Positions 40,205 through 49,014 of a stretch of DNA of 64,000 nucleotides are shown here, one piece after another. The position numbers were made by a program, and so were the translations under genes. How positions within the stretch are numbered: the stretch's first letter is position 1; every line of letters starts with the position of its first letter. Under the pieces are notes generated by a model. The model was given only the letters and a program-made list of their open reading frames with translations, did no database searches and was not told where the DNA came from. This DNA is from CAVVAL01 sp963742725 (GTDB lineage Bacteria > Actinomycetota > Actinomycetes > Mycobacteriales > Cryptosporangiaceae). Location: NCBI GenBank assembly GCA_963742725.1, contig CAVUMX010000001.1, positions 1,736,001 through 1,800,000 on the forward strand, in the 5' to 3' direction.

Positions 40205-40972
40205 ATGATTCGACGCATGATCAACGCCACACCTCGCGGAACAGCAGTCGTGACCGGCGCGAGCAGCGGAATCGGCGCCGCGACCGCGCGCCGCCTGGCC
40301 GCCGATGGTTTCCACATCGTCCTCGGCGCGCGGCGCCGCGACCGGCTCGACGCGCTGGCCACCGAGATCGGCGGGACGGCGCTGACGCTCGACGTGACGT
40401 CCGACGAGTCGGTCGCCGCGTTCGTCGCGGCCATCGACGGACCCGTCCAGGTGCTCGTGAACAACGCGGGCGGCGCCAAGGGCCTCGACCCGATCGAGAC
40501 GGCGGACGCCGAGGACTGGCGCTGGATGTACGAGGTGAACGTCCTCGGCACGCTCCGGGTGACGAAGGCGCTGATCCCGGCACTGGAGCAGTCCGGCGCG
40601 GGGCATGTCGTGCTGATCGGGTCGACCGCCGGGCATGGCGTGTACGAGGGCGGCGCCGGGTACGCCGGTCCGAAGCACGCCATCGCCGCGTTCGCCCAGA
40701 CGCTGCGGCTGGAGCTGAACGGGCGGCCGGTCCGGGTCACCGAGGTGGCGCCGGGGATGGTGCAGACCGACGAGTTCGCGCTCGTCCGGTTCGACGGCGA
40801 CCAGGCCAAGGCCGCAAAGGTCTACGAGGGCGTCGCCGAGCCGCTCACCGCCGACGACATCGCCGACTGCGTCTCCTGGTCCGTCACCCGGCCGCCGCAC
40901 GTCAACATCGACGTGCTCGTGGTCCGGCCGCTGGCGCAGGCGTCCAACTACAAGGTGCACCGCGAGAAGTGA
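40205..40972 (+). CDS. Short-chain dehydrogenase/reductase
   Basis: A 255-residue classical SDR: AVVTGASSGIGAATARRLA (TGxxxGIG), VLVNNAGGA (NNAG) and catalytic Ser/Tyr/Lys in LIGSTAGHG and GYAGPKHAIAAF. Reads like YdfG/serine dehydrogenase-type NADP enzymes and matches the position of Rv0484c; substrate unknown. The ATG at 40205 has GGAG 9 nt upstream; 40217 is an alternative. Overlaps the next gene by GTGA. Confidence 0.88.
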   Translation: MIRRMINATPRGTAVVTGASSGIGAATARRLAADGFHIVLGARRRDRLDALATEIGGTALTLDVTSDESVAAFVAAIDGPVQVLVNNAGGAKGLDPIETADAEDWRWMYEVNVLGTLRVTKALIPALEQSGAGHVVLIGSTAGHGVYEGGAGYAGPKHAIAAFAQTLRLELNGRPVRVTEVAPGMVQTDEFALVRFDGDQAKAAKVYEGVAEPLTADDIADCVSWSVTRPPHVNIDVLVVRPLAQASNYKVHREK

Positions 40973-41772
40973 CCCGCAAACCGCGGCTCGCGGCCGGACG
41001 CGCCCGTGCGCTCGGCCTGCCGACGCGTGGCACCACCAACCCGAACCGGCTCCGTCGCGTGGACCGCTGGATGGCCGCGTCCTGCGCCGAGTTGCTGCGG
41101 ACGGCGGCCGACCCGCTCGTCGTCGACCTCGGGTACGGATCGTCGCCTGTGACCTGCGTCGAGCTGGCGACCCGGCTGCGCGCCGTCCGGGCGGACGTGC
41201 GGGTGGTCGGCCTGGAGATCGATCCGGAGCGCGTCGAAGCCGGTAGGGCCGCGGAGGACCCGCCCTGGCTGGAGTTCCGGCGCGGCGGCTTCGAGCTGGC
41301 CGGGCTCCGTCCGACACTCGTGCGCGCGATGAACGTGCTGCGCCAGTACGACGAGCCGGCCGCCGCGTCCGCCTGGGAGACGATGCTGTCCCGGCTGGCC
41401 CCCGGCGGGCTGCTCGTCGAAGGCACCTGCGACGAGGTCGGACGGCTCGGCGGCTGGGTGGCGCTCGACGCGTCCGGTCCGCAGACGCTGACGTTCTCCG
41501 TGCATGTCGCCAGCCTGGAGCGCCCGTCGACCCTGGCCGAACGGCTCCCGAAGGCGCTCATCCACCACAACGTGCCGGGCAAACCGGTGAACGCGCTGCT
41601 CAGCGCATTCGACGCGGCCTGGGACGCGGCGGCGCCGATGGCCGCGTTCGGTCCGCGCCAACGTTGGGTCGCGGCGGTCGGTGCGATGGCGGCGGACGGC
41701 TGGCCGGTCCAGGGCGGCCGGGACCGCTGGCGCCTCGGCGAGGCAACGTTCGCCTGGACCGCCGTCGCCTGA
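40969..41772 (+). CDS. SAM-dependent methyltransferase-like protein
   Basis: A 267-residue Rossmann protein with VVDLGYGSSPVTCVELATRL as motif I (degenerate GxGxxP), VVGLEIDPERVEAG as post-I and RLAPGGLLVEGTCDEVGR. The C-terminal part (LERPSTLAERLPKALIHHNVPG) is specific to an actinobacterial subgroup. GTG start overlapping the SDR stop, so co-translated. Substrate unknown. Confidence 0.75.
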   Translation: MTRKPRLAAGRARALGLPTRGTTNPNRLRRVDRWMAASCAELLRTAADPLVVDLGYGSSPVTCVELATRLRAVRADVRVVGLEIDPERVEAGRAAEDPPWLEFRRGGFELAGLRPTLVRAMNVLRQYDEPAAASAWETMLSRLAPGGLLVEGTCDEVGRLGGWVALDASGPQTLTFSVHVASLERPSTLAERLPKALIHHNVPGKPVNALLSAFDAAWDAAAPMAAFGPRQRWVAAVGAMAADGWPVQGGRDRWRLGEATFAWTAVA

Positions 41773-41794
41773 CCGGCGCCCGACCCGCCGCCGG

Positions 41795-42856
41795 CTACAG
41801 CGCCGTGCCGACCATGACCGCCTCGTTCACCAGCGTCACGCCGAATGCCTCGTGGACGCCCGCGCGGATCTCCCGCGCCAGATCGAGCAGCGCCGTCGTG
41901 GTGCCGCCGCCACGGTGCGTCAGGGCGAGCGTGTGCTTGGACGAGATCGCCACGCCGTCACGGCCATAGCCCTTGGCGAAGCCGGCCCGTTCGATGAGCC
42001 ACGCGGCGGACGTCTTCACCCGGTCGGGCCCGTCCGGCCACTGGGGCGGCACGACGCCGTCGCCGAGCCGCGCGCCGACGCGTTCCAGCAGCTCAGCCCA
42101 CATATAGGCGGACAGCACGGGATTCATGAAGAACGAGCCGACGCTGCGGGTGTCCGGATCGTCCGCGTCGAGGACCATGCCCTTGCTACGCCGGAGCCCC
42201 AGCACGGCCTCGCGGATGTCGCCGAGCGGCGCGCCGCCGTCCGCCTCCACGCCCAGTACCTTGGTCAGTTCGCCGAACCGGAGCGGGCCGCCGGTGCGGT
42301 CCGGGCGGAGCGCGTAGGTGGCCTCCAGGACGACGTACCGGTCGTGGCCCTTGAACACGCTGTGCCGGTATCCGAAGCCGCAGTCCTCCGGCGTCATCGT
42401 CCGGACCTCGTCGGTGTGCCGGTCGAAGACGCGGACTGACCTGATCGTCTCAGCCACTTCCTGCCCGTACGCGCCCACGTTCTGGATGGGCGTGGCACCG
42501 GTGGAACCGGGTATACCGGACATGCACTCGATGCCGGCCAGCCCCTCGACGACGCAGTGGGCAACCAGGTCGTCCCACATGTGACCTGCGGCGACGGTGA
42601 GATCGACATGGTCGCCACGCCGCTCGGCACGGATGCCGTCGGAGCGGAGAAGTACGACGTCCCCGGCGAAGCCGGCATCGCCGACAACGACGTTGCTACC
42701 GCCCGCGAGGACCAGCACCGGCCGCTCGGCCTTGTCGGCGGCGCGCACGGCTTCGACGATCTCGTCCGGGTCGGTGGCCTCGACGAGCGTCGCGGCGGGA
42801 CCACCCAGTCGCAGGGTGGTGAGAGGACTCAGCGAAACGTTGGTGTCGACGCGCAC
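41795..42856 (-). CDS. murB: UDP-N-acetylenolpyruvoylglucosamine reductase
   Basis: A 353-residue FAD enzyme making UDP-MurNAc for peptidoglycan. LVLAGGSNVVVGDAG is the FAD phosphate loop; GIPGSTGATPIQNVGAYGQEV, FGYRHSVFK and SVGSFFMNPVLS hold active-site residues including the catalytic Ser, and the C-terminal SSKHTLALTHRG fits. Type I by its insertion around YRHS. GTG start with TATCGT seven bases upstream. Confidence 0.95.
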   Translation of the reverse strand: MRVDTNVSLSPLTTLRLGGPAATLVEATDPDEIVEAVRAADKAERPVLVLAGGSNVVVGDAGFAGDVVLLRSDGIRAERRGDHVDLTVAAGHMWDDLVAHCVVEGLAGIECMSGIPGSTGATPIQNVGAYGQEVAETIRSVRVFDRHTDEVRTMTPEDCGFGYRHSVFKGHDRYVVLEATYALRPDRTGGPLRFGELTKVLGVEADGGAPLGDIREAVLGLRRSKGMVLDADDPDTRSVGSFFMNPVLSAYMWAELLERVGARLGDGVVPPQWPDGPDRVKTSAAWLIERAGFAKGYGRDGVAISSKHTLALTHRGGGTTTALLDLAREIRAGVHEAFGVTLVNEAVMVGTAL

Positions 42857-42911
42857 GCCCTAGACGATAGGGCGTGGCGGCGAACCACTCGTTACCCAGG
42901 CGCCGACGCCC

Positions 42912-42953
42912 TAGGGTGGTCACGTGGCACCCATCGGAAAGCGATTGTCATGA
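42912..42953 (+). CDS. Leaderless nine-codon leader ORF before the MDMPI-like gene
   Basis: TAGGGT (42912-42917) is followed by six bases and a GTG at 42924, the same geometry as the window's other leaderless genes. The reading frame encodes VAPIGKRLS and stops at TGA 42951-42953, overlapping the ATG (42950) of the next gene as ATGA. GGAAAG within it could act as the downstream ribosome site. The ORF itself is 42924-42953. Confidence 0.45.
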
Positions 42954-43708
42954 GCGCACCGTCCCACACCAAGGATTTCTGGCTTGCCGCGTTCAAACGG
43001 GAGGCGGACGCGTTCCGCGCGGCCATCGACCCGGCCCGCCTCGACGCGCAGGTACCGTCGTGTCCGGAGTGGACAGTAGACGACCTGGTCGCCCATCTGG
43101 CCTCGGTGTACCGGCGCCAGCGCGCGCATCTCGTCCGGGGCGTCACGAGCCGCCCGGAGATGGCCTTCCCCACGCCCCCCGAGGGCGGCGAGGCCGTCCT
43201 GGCCTGGTGGGACGAAGCGCGCGACGAGATGGCCGCCACCCTGCGCGACGTGGACCCGACCATGCCGGCCTGGAACTGGTCCGTCCAGCCGCCGACCGCG
43301 ATCTTCTGGCACCGACGCATGGCCCACGAGACCGCGATCCACCGCTGGGACGCCCAGGTGTCCGTCACCATCCCCGAGCCGATCGAAACGGTTCTGGCGG
43401 TCGACGGCGTCGACGAGGTCCTCGACACGTGGCTCCCCGGCGGCCGGCGCAAGGGCCCGACCGACGTCACGGGCGTGGTCCGGCTGGAGGCCACCGACTC
43501 CGACGCGCGCTGGGCGATCCGCCTCCGTCCCGGGGGCGGCGTGAACCTGCTGGACACCGACAGCTGGTTCGATTCCGAGCCGGACGCGCAGGCCGCGCTC
43601 ATCGGCACGGCCAGCGACCTCGATCTGGCGCTGTGGGGCCGGATCCCGCTGACCGTCCTCACCGTCCAGGGCGATCCGAACCTCGTCAGCGCCCTGCGGA
43701 CGGGATAA
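42950..43708 (+). CDS. Maleylpyruvate isomerase/mycothiol-dependent DinB-fold family protein
   Basis: A 252-residue member of the TIGR03083/MDMPI group, some of which are mycothiol-dependent isomerases or transferases. SCPEWTVDDLVAHLASVYRRQ carries the first metal-binding His, and FWHRRMAHETAIHRWDAQ the other two (H-x3-E-x2-H pattern). Ends GRIPLTVLTVQGDP. Enzyme substrate unknown; mshA in the same window fits mycothiol use. Translation may be coupled to the upstream mini-ORF. Confidence 0.8.
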   Translation: MSAPSHTKDFWLAAFKREADAFRAAIDPARLDAQVPSCPEWTVDDLVAHLASVYRRQRAHLVRGVTSRPEMAFPTPPEGGEAVLAWWDEARDEMAATLRDVDPTMPAWNWSVQPPTAIFWHRRMAHETAIHRWDAQVSVTIPEPIETVLAVDGVDEVLDTWLPGGRRKGPTDVTGVVRLEATDSDARWAIRLRPGGGVNLLDTDSWFDSEPDAQAALIGTASDLDLALWGRIPLTVLTVQGDPNLVSALRTG

Positions 43709-44327
43709 CCAGCACGACTTCCAGGGTGCGGGGCCCGTGCACGCCTTCGACCCGGTTCAGCTCGATGTCGCTGGTGGCCGACGGTCCGCTGATCATCGTG
43801 ATCGGGCGGGTGCCGTCGAGCCGGGCGAGCGCTTCGGGCACGGCGCCGACGACCTGGTCGGCCCGCACGACGCACAGGTGGTAGTCCGGGACGAGCGTCA
43901 GTGCACGCCGCCCCTGGTCAGGGCCTCCGTCGAGGATGATCGTCCCGGTCGCCGCGACCGCCACGGCACATCCGGTCACGACGCCATCGAGCCCGTCGAG
44001 GGTCTTCAGGTCCAGCGGCGGATCGTCGCCCACCACCTCCGCCCCGGCGCTCGCCAGCCACTCCGCGGGCAGCCCGGCAGGGGCCACGATCCGGCGGGCG
44101 CCGCGATCAGCCAGTGCGGTCGCAAGCGTGGCAGGCAAACCCTCCACATCGGACCATCGGACGAGCGCGCGGTAGTCGGCGAGCCGGTCGGTGAACACCT
44201 CGGTGTCGTCGTCGGTGAAGTGCTGGTACTCGCGGCGGACGGATACGTCGGCGGGCCGCTCGTCTTCCGGCACATCACCCAGGGCGTGCCGCAGCCGCGC
44301 CAGGATCTCGTCGCGCGCGAGGCTCAT
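43686..44327 (-). CDS. lutC: Lactate utilization protein C
   Basis: A 213-residue LUD-domain protein. Together with LutA and LutB it forms the iron-sulfur L-lactate dehydrogenase complex. VVTGCAVAVAATGTIILDGGPDQGRRALTLVPDYHLCVV is the conserved core (segments GTIILDGG and LVPDYHLCVV). ATG overlaps the lutB stop (ATGA). Its 3' end overlaps the convergent MDMPI gene by 23 bp. Confidence 0.93.
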   Translation of the reverse strand: MSLARDEILARLRHALGDVPEDERPADVSVRREYQHFTDDDTEVFTDRLADYRALVRWSDVEGLPATLATALADRGARRIVAPAGLPAEWLASAGAEVVGDDPPLDLKTLDGLDGVVTGCAVAVAATGTIILDGGPDQGRRALTLVPDYHLCVVRADQVVGAVPEALARLDGTRPITMISGPSATSDIELNRVEGVHGPRTLEVVLVIPSAGR

Positions 44328-45778
44328 CGGCCTTCCCCGCGGGTGCGGCGCCACCAGGCGCGGAACGATTCGGGCGGTACGGCGGGCGCGTCCCGCGCGG
44401 ATGTCCACGCCGAGAAAGGCGGCGGCAACGCGCCGATCTTGCCGTCCCGGGCCAGCGGGGTGCTGCCGAGATGCGCGGCGCGTTGCGCGGCCTCGTAGCG
44501 GTGCGGGTCGGCGAAGATCCAGCCCATGGCGGTCATGGCGATCTGCTCGGCGGACGGGACGGCGTGGGAGCGGCGCTCGTCGACGACCCGTCCGCGCAGG
44601 TGGACGAGTACTTCCGGGATGTTGATCTTCACCGGGCAGACGTCGTAGCAAGCGCCGCACAGCGACGACGCGTACGGCAGGGTGGGGTTCGCGGCCACGC
44701 CGGTGAGCTGCGGCGACAGGATTGCGCCGATAGGTCCGGGGTAGACGGAGCCGTACGCGTGACCGCCGGTGCGCTCGTACACCGGGCACACGTTCAGGCA
44801 GGCCGAGCAGCGGATGCACGCCAGCGTCTGCCGGCCGATCTCGTCGGCCAGGACGGCCGACCGCCCGTTGTCGAGCAGCACGACGTGCACGTCGCGAGGG
44901 CCGTCGCCGTCGTGCGCGCCCGTCCAGAGCGAGGTGTAGGGGTTCATCCGCTCGCCCGTGGAGGACCGGGGCAGCAACTGGAGGAACACCTCCAGGTCGG
45001 CCCAGGTGGGCACCAGCTTCTCGATCCCGACCACCGAGATCAGCGTCTCGGGAAGGGTCAGGCACATCCGCCCGTTGCCCTCGGACTCCACCACGCACAA
45101 CGCGCCGGACTCGGCGATCGCGAAGTTCGCGCCGGACACCGCGACCTTGGCGTGCAGGAACTTCTCCCGCAGGTGCCGTCGGGCGGCCATCGCGAGGTCG
45201 CGCGGATCGTCAGTGAGTCCACTGTCGACACCGGGCATCTCGTTGACGAAGATCTCCCGGATCTCCGACCGGTTCTTGTGGATGGCCGGCACCAGGATGT
45301 GCGACGGCTCGTCGTGTCCCAACTGGACGATCAGCTCGGCGAGGTCGGTCTCGATCGCGGAGATCCCAGCCCGTTCCAGGGCCTCGTTGAGCCGGATCTC
45401 CTGCGTCACCATCGACTTGACCTTGACGACCTCGCGCTCGCCCGTCGCCTGGACGAGCTTGGTGACGATCCGCCGCGCCTCGTACGCGTCGCGCGCCCAG
45501 TGGACGGTGCCGCCCGCGGCCGTGAACTTTTCCTCGAACTGGAGCAGCAGCTCGGGCAGGTGGCGGAGGGTGCGGTCCTTGATCGCCCGGCCGGCCTCGC
45601 GCAGTTCCTCCCAGTCGGGCAGTTCGTCGACGACGGCCGCCCGCTTACCCCGGATCGTCGTCGTCGCCCGCCGCAGGTTGGTGCGCTGCTGGGTGTCGGA
45701 CAGCGCCTTGCGCGCGGCCGTCGGGAACGGCACGCCGCTGGCCAGGTGCCCGGCGCCGGGCATACCGAGGAACGTCAC
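44324..45778 (-). CDS. lutB: Lactate utilization iron-sulfur protein B
   Basis: A 484-residue protein with an N-terminal LUD domain (VVKVKSMVTQEI, ETDLAELIVQLGHDEPSHI) and two 4Fe-4S motifs: CIRCSACLNVCPVY and CGACYDVCPV. Electrons from lactate oxidation should pass through it. GTG start overlaps the lutA stop (GTGA). The order lutA-lutB-lutC is the standard operon. Confidence 0.95.
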   Translation of the reverse strand: MTFLGMPGAGHLASGVPFPTAARKALSDTQQRTNLRRATTTIRGKRAAVVDELPDWEELREAGRAIKDRTLRHLPELLLQFEEKFTAAGGTVHWARDAYEARRIVTKLVQATGEREVVKVKSMVTQEIRLNEALERAGISAIETDLAELIVQLGHDEPSHILVPAIHKNRSEIREIFVNEMPGVDSGLTDDPRDLAMAARRHLREKFLHAKVAVSGANFAIAESGALCVVESEGNGRMCLTLPETLISVVGIEKLVPTWADLEVFLQLLPRSSTGERMNPYTSLWTGAHDGDGPRDVHVVLLDNGRSAVLADEIGRQTLACIRCSACLNVCPVYERTGGHAYGSVYPGPIGAILSPQLTGVAANPTLPYASSLCGACYDVCPVKINIPEVLVHLRGRVVDERRSHAVPSAEQIAMTAMGWIFADPHRYEAAQRAAHLGSTPLARDGKIGALPPPFSAWTSARDAPAVPPESFRAWWRRTRGEGR

Positions 45779-46650
45779 CAGCCACCCCCGAGCCGATCGC
45801 CCCGCGCCGCCGGCCGGCGGGTGCCGGTCGCAGCGGCTTGGCCGGCCGCTCGGCCCTCAGCGACCCGGCCGTCGGAGGCAGACCCGTCCTCGGCAGCGCG
45901 ATCCTCGGCGTCTATCGCGTCGGCCTCGGTGCTCGCGAGGATCTCGGCGAGGTGGACCGTGCGGGTGCCGGCGCGGAGCCGCGACAGCCCGCCGCCGATG
46001 TGCATGAGGCAGGAGTTGTCGCCGGCCGTGCAGACCTCGGCGCCGGTGTCGAGGATGTGCCGGACCTTGTCGCCGAGCATCGCCACGGACGTGTCGGCGT
46101 TCTTCACCGCGAACGTCCCACCGAATCCACAGCACTCCTCAGCTCCGGGCAGTTCGACGAGGTCGATCCCCCGGACGGCGCGCAGCAACGTCAACGGCCG
46201 GTCGCCGACCCGGAGCAGGCGTAGCGAGTGACAGGTCGGATGGTAGGTGACGCGGTGCGGGTAGTACGCACCCACGTCCGACACCTTCAGCACGTCGACC
46301 AGGAACTCGCTCAGCTCGTACACGTGCGGGGTCGTGTCGGCGACGGCGGCCGCGAGCCCGGAGTCACCGCTTAATTCGGCGACCCTGCGGTGGTAGTCGC
46401 GGACCATGCCGACGCACGACCCGCTCGGCGCCACGATCGCGTCGTAACCTGCGAAGACATCGACGAACCGGCGGACGAGCGGGACGCACTCCGCCTGGTA
46501 CCCGGTGTTGAAGTGCAGCTGCCCGCAGCAGGTCTGGTCGAACGGGAACTCGACGGTCTGACCCAGCCGCTCCAGGAGCCGGACCGTCGCGCGGCCGGTT
46601 CCAGGGAACACCGTGTCGTTGAAGCAGGTGACGAAGAGCGCGACACGCAA
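45775..46650 (-). CDS. lutA: Lactate utilization protein A (CCG-domain Fe-S oxidoreductase)
   Basis: A 291-residue protein with two cysteine-rich CCG domains: FDQTCCGQLHFNTGY and AEECCGFGGTFAV, plus CNDT-like N-terminus VALFVTCFNDTVFPG. Predicted catalytic partner for L-lactate oxidation to pyruvate. The start is TTG (46650) behind GGGGGTGG. The last ~45 residues form an Ala/Arg/Gly tail not typical of LutA. A TATCGT -10 candidate is at 46663-46668. Confidence 0.9.
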   Translation of the reverse strand: MRVALFVTCFNDTVFPGTGRATVRLLERLGQTVEFPFDQTCCGQLHFNTGYQAECVPLVRRFVDVFAGYDAIVAPSGSCVGMVRDYHRRVAELSGDSGLAAAVADTTPHVYELSEFLVDVLKVSDVGAYYPHRVTYHPTCHSLRLLRVGDRPLTLLRAVRGIDLVELPGAEECCGFGGTFAVKNADTSVAMLGDKVRHILDTGAEVCTAGDNSCLMHIGGGLSRLRAGTRTVHLAEILASTEADAIDAEDRAAEDGSASDGRVAEGRAAGQAAATGTRRPAARGDRLGGGW

Positions 46651-46848
46651 CGGTCCACCCCCACGATAGGTCGGATGAATACCCTAACCGTTCTCACCAA
46701 GCTGAGCCGTGGCGGCCCGAAACCTCCCCAGAGCAAACCTTTCGTCTCTCACCCATGGTCGCCCGGCACTCCGCCAGGACCTCCGGGCCGCCCCGGATCG
46801 CGGTGATTCGCACCTCGTCAGCCTGCCAGTTGCGGAGCCACCTGGCAC
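46651..46848. other. 198-bp spacer upstream of lutA
   Basis: Should hold the lut promoter; the -10 candidate TATCGT (minus strand, 46663-46668) has no good -35. No LutR/FadR-like palindrome or gene was recognised. No lutP permease or lut regulator gene is adjacent. Confidence 0.4.
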
Positions 46849-47187
46849 CTAATGCGTAACCGGGCCGCCAAGGTTGACCAGCACGACGCCGGCGATGATG
46901 AGCCCGATCCCCGCATAGGCCACCGGGCCGATACGGTCGCCGAACACCACCAACCCCACGACCGTGATCAGCGCCGTGCCCGCACCTGACCAGATCGCGT
47001 ACGCCGGCCCGAGCCCGAGGCCGTACTTCAGCGCATACGACAGCGCCACGAACGAAACCCCGTACCCCACGACCACCCCGACGCTCGGCCAGAGCCGCGT
47101 GAACCCGTCGGATGCGCGCAGTGCGCTGGTGCCAGCCACTTCACAGACGATCGCCAGAACGAGCAGCCCCAACGTCTTGATGCCCAT
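46849..47187 (-). CDS. SMR-family multidrug efflux transporter
   Basis: A 112-residue protein with four membrane helices; the essential glutamate is in VCEVAGTSALRAS (E14), and AYAIWSGAGTALITVVG is the conserved SMR helix 3. Acts as a dual-topology dimer exporting cationic compounds or guanidinium; substrate class unresolved. ATG overlaps the thioesterase stop (TGATG). Confidence 0.93.
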   Translation of the reverse strand: MGIKTLGLLVLAIVCEVAGTSALRASDGFTRLWPSVGVVVGYGVSFVALSYALKYGLGLGPAYAIWSGAGTALITVVGLVVFGDRIGPVAYAGIGLIIAGVVLVNLGGPVTH

Positions 47188-47624
47188 CAACTCCCCTTGA
47201 CTCTCGACATCGTTGCCTGCATGAGCGTGACCAGCGTTTTCACACCGTCCTCGTCGTACGCGTACACCTCCCCTCCACATACCGTGATCCGCCCGCCGGC
47301 ACGGACCACGCGCCCCACACCGACGAACCGCACCCCGACCGCCGGAGCCAGCAGGTTGACCGTGAAGCCGACGGACACGACCTCGGAACCAGCCGGGAAC
47401 CGGGTCAGCGCGGCATACCCGCAGGCCGAATCGGCCAGCGCGGTCGTGGCGGCGGCGTGCACGAAGCCGTGCTGCTGGGTGAGTTCGGGCTGGTACGGCA
47501 TCGACAGCCGCACCTCGCCGTCACCGACGTGCTCCATCGTCACGTGAAGGTGCGCCATCATCGCCTGGCGCCCGAAGCTCTCCCGGACGGCCGCCTCGAG
47601 CCCGCCGTCGACAGTGCCCGTCAC
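47187..47624 (-). CDS. PaaI-type acyl-CoA thioesterase (hotdog fold)
   Basis: A 145-residue hotdog protein with QQHGFVHAAATTALADSACGYAA (the HGG-like catalytic region, Asp in ALADS) and VGFTVNLLAPAVG. Hydrolyses an acyl- or phenylacetyl-CoA type substrate. GTG start overlaps the AlaX-like gene stop (GTGA). Confidence 0.87.
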   Translation of the reverse strand: MTGTVDGGLEAAVRESFGRQAMMAHLHVTMEHVGDGEVRLSMPYQPELTQQHGFVHAAATTALADSACGYAALTRFPAGSEVVSVGFTVNLLAPAVGVRFVGVGRVVRAGGRITVCGGEVYAYDEDGVKTLVTLMQATMSRVKGS

Positions 47625-48346
47625 GGTGCGAGCCGAATGCGCACCCGACGGAACCCCTTGCCCTTGTTCTCGACCTTCACGACCTGGATCGCGCCGATCT
47701 GCTTCGTCGACGCCACGTGGGTGCCGCCGTCGGCCTGCGTGTCGAGCCCGACGATGTCGACGATCCGGATCTCGGTCAGCGCGGGCGGTACCAGGTTCGT
47801 CGCCGTCCGGATGATGTCCGGGATCGCGAACGCCTCGGCCCTGGGCAGCGTCTTCACGTCGATGCGGCGGTCGGCCTCGACCTCGACGTTGCACGCCGCT
47901 TCCACCCGCGCTTTGAAGTCGGCCGGGATGTCGGGCAGGTTGAAGTCCATCCGCGCCTCGCCCGGCTCCATGTTTCCGCCGGTGACGAGCGCGCCGAAGT
48001 CCCGGAACACCACACCGGACAGCAGGTGCAGGCCCGAGTGGGTACGCATGAGCGTCGTGCGCCGATCGTCCTCGATCGCGCCCCGGACGGCCGTGCCGGC
48101 CGGCGGCAACGGATCGCCTTCCGCCGGGATCAGGTACTCACCGCGCGCCCCCACGATCCGGGTCTGGACGCCGCCCCACAGCAGCACGCCGTGGTCCGGC
48201 GGCTGGCCGCCCCCGCCCGGGTAGAACGCCGACCTGTCCAGCACCACACCGTCCTCGACGGATGCATGGAGTACCGTGGCGTCCCATTCACGCAGCGTGG
48301 GATCGTCGAGGTCGAGCCGGTGCGTGTGTCCGTGACTGCTACCCAT
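47621..48346 (-). CDS. Alanyl-tRNA editing protein (AlaX-like)
   Basis: A 241-residue stand-alone editing domain related to the AlaRS second additional domain, predicted to hydrolyse mischarged Ser/Gly-tRNA(Ala). Zinc-site motif THSGLHLLSG (HxxxH) is present; in the second motif the usual Cys of CGGTHV is Asp (QADGGTHVAST), so metal binding may differ. Substrate-tRNA recognition cannot be judged. ATG with TACCCT six bases upstream. Confidence 0.82.
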   Translation of the reverse strand: MGSSHGHTHRLDLDDPTLREWDATVLHASVEDGVVLDRSAFYPGGGGQPPDHGVLLWGGVQTRIVGARGEYLIPAEGDPLPPAGTAVRGAIEDDRRTTLMRTHSGLHLLSGVVFRDFGALVTGGNMEPGEARMDFNLPDIPADFKARVEAACNVEVEADRRIDVKTLPRAEAFAIPDIIRTATNLVPPALTEIRIVDIVGLDTQADGGTHVASTKQIGAIQVVKVENKGKGFRRVRIRLAP

Positions 48347-48368
48347 ATGCCCAGGGTAGAGAGGGGGT

Positions 48369-49013
48369 ATGACAGTGGGGCGTCCCCGACGGATCGTCCT
48401 GCTCCGGCACGGTGAGTCGCTCGCCAACCTCGACGGCGCCGTCTACGAGCACACCCCCGACCACGCCATCGCGCTCAGCCCCACCGGTACCGAACAGTCC
48501 CGGAAGGCCGGCGTCACGCTCCGCGAGACGTTCGGCGAGGGCGACGTCCAGGTGTACGTGTCGCCGTACGTCCGGGCGCACCAGACCCTGCGCGGGCTCG
48601 CCATCGACGATCTCGTCACCCGGGTCTCCGAGGAACCGCGCCTCCGCGAGCAGGACTGGGCGAACTACCAGGACAGCGAGGACATCGCCCGCCAGAAACA
48701 GCTACGCGACAGCTACGGCCACTTCTTCTACCGGTTCACCGACGGGGAGTCCGGCGCCGACGTGTACGACCGCGTCAGCTCGTTCCTGGAGACACTCCAC
48801 CGCCAGTTCGCCCGGCACGACTACCCGGAGAACGCGTTGCTCGTCACCCACGGACTGACCATGCGCCTGTTCTGCATGCGCTGGTTCCACTGGACCGTCG
48901 AGTACTTCGAATCGCTCCGGAACCCCGGCAACGCCGAGACCCGGACCCTCGTCCTGGGCAGCGACGGCAAGTACACGCTCGACAAACCGTTCGAGCAGTG
49001 GCGCCCGGCCTGA
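48369..49013 (+). CDS. Histidine phosphatase family protein
   Basis: A 214-residue phosphoglycerate mutase-like enzyme: RIVLLRHGESLANLDG with the nucleophilic His, SPYVRAHQTL and ALLVTHGLTMRLFCMRWF with the second His. YGHFFYRFTDGESGADVYDRV is typical of a broad-specificity subfamily. Metabolic substrate unknown. ATG with AGGGGG immediately upstream; divergent from the AlaX-like gene over 22 bp. Confidence 0.87.
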   Translation: MTVGRPRRIVLLRHGESLANLDGAVYEHTPDHAIALSPTGTEQSRKAGVTLRETFGEGDVQVYVSPYVRAHQTLRGLAIDDLVTRVSEEPRLREQDWANYQDSEDIARQKQLRDSYGHFFYRFTDGESGADVYDRVSSFLETLHRQFARHDYPENALLVTHGLTMRLFCMRWFHWTVEYFESLRNPGNAETRTLVLGSDGKYTLDKPFEQWRPA

Positions 49014-49014
49014 C

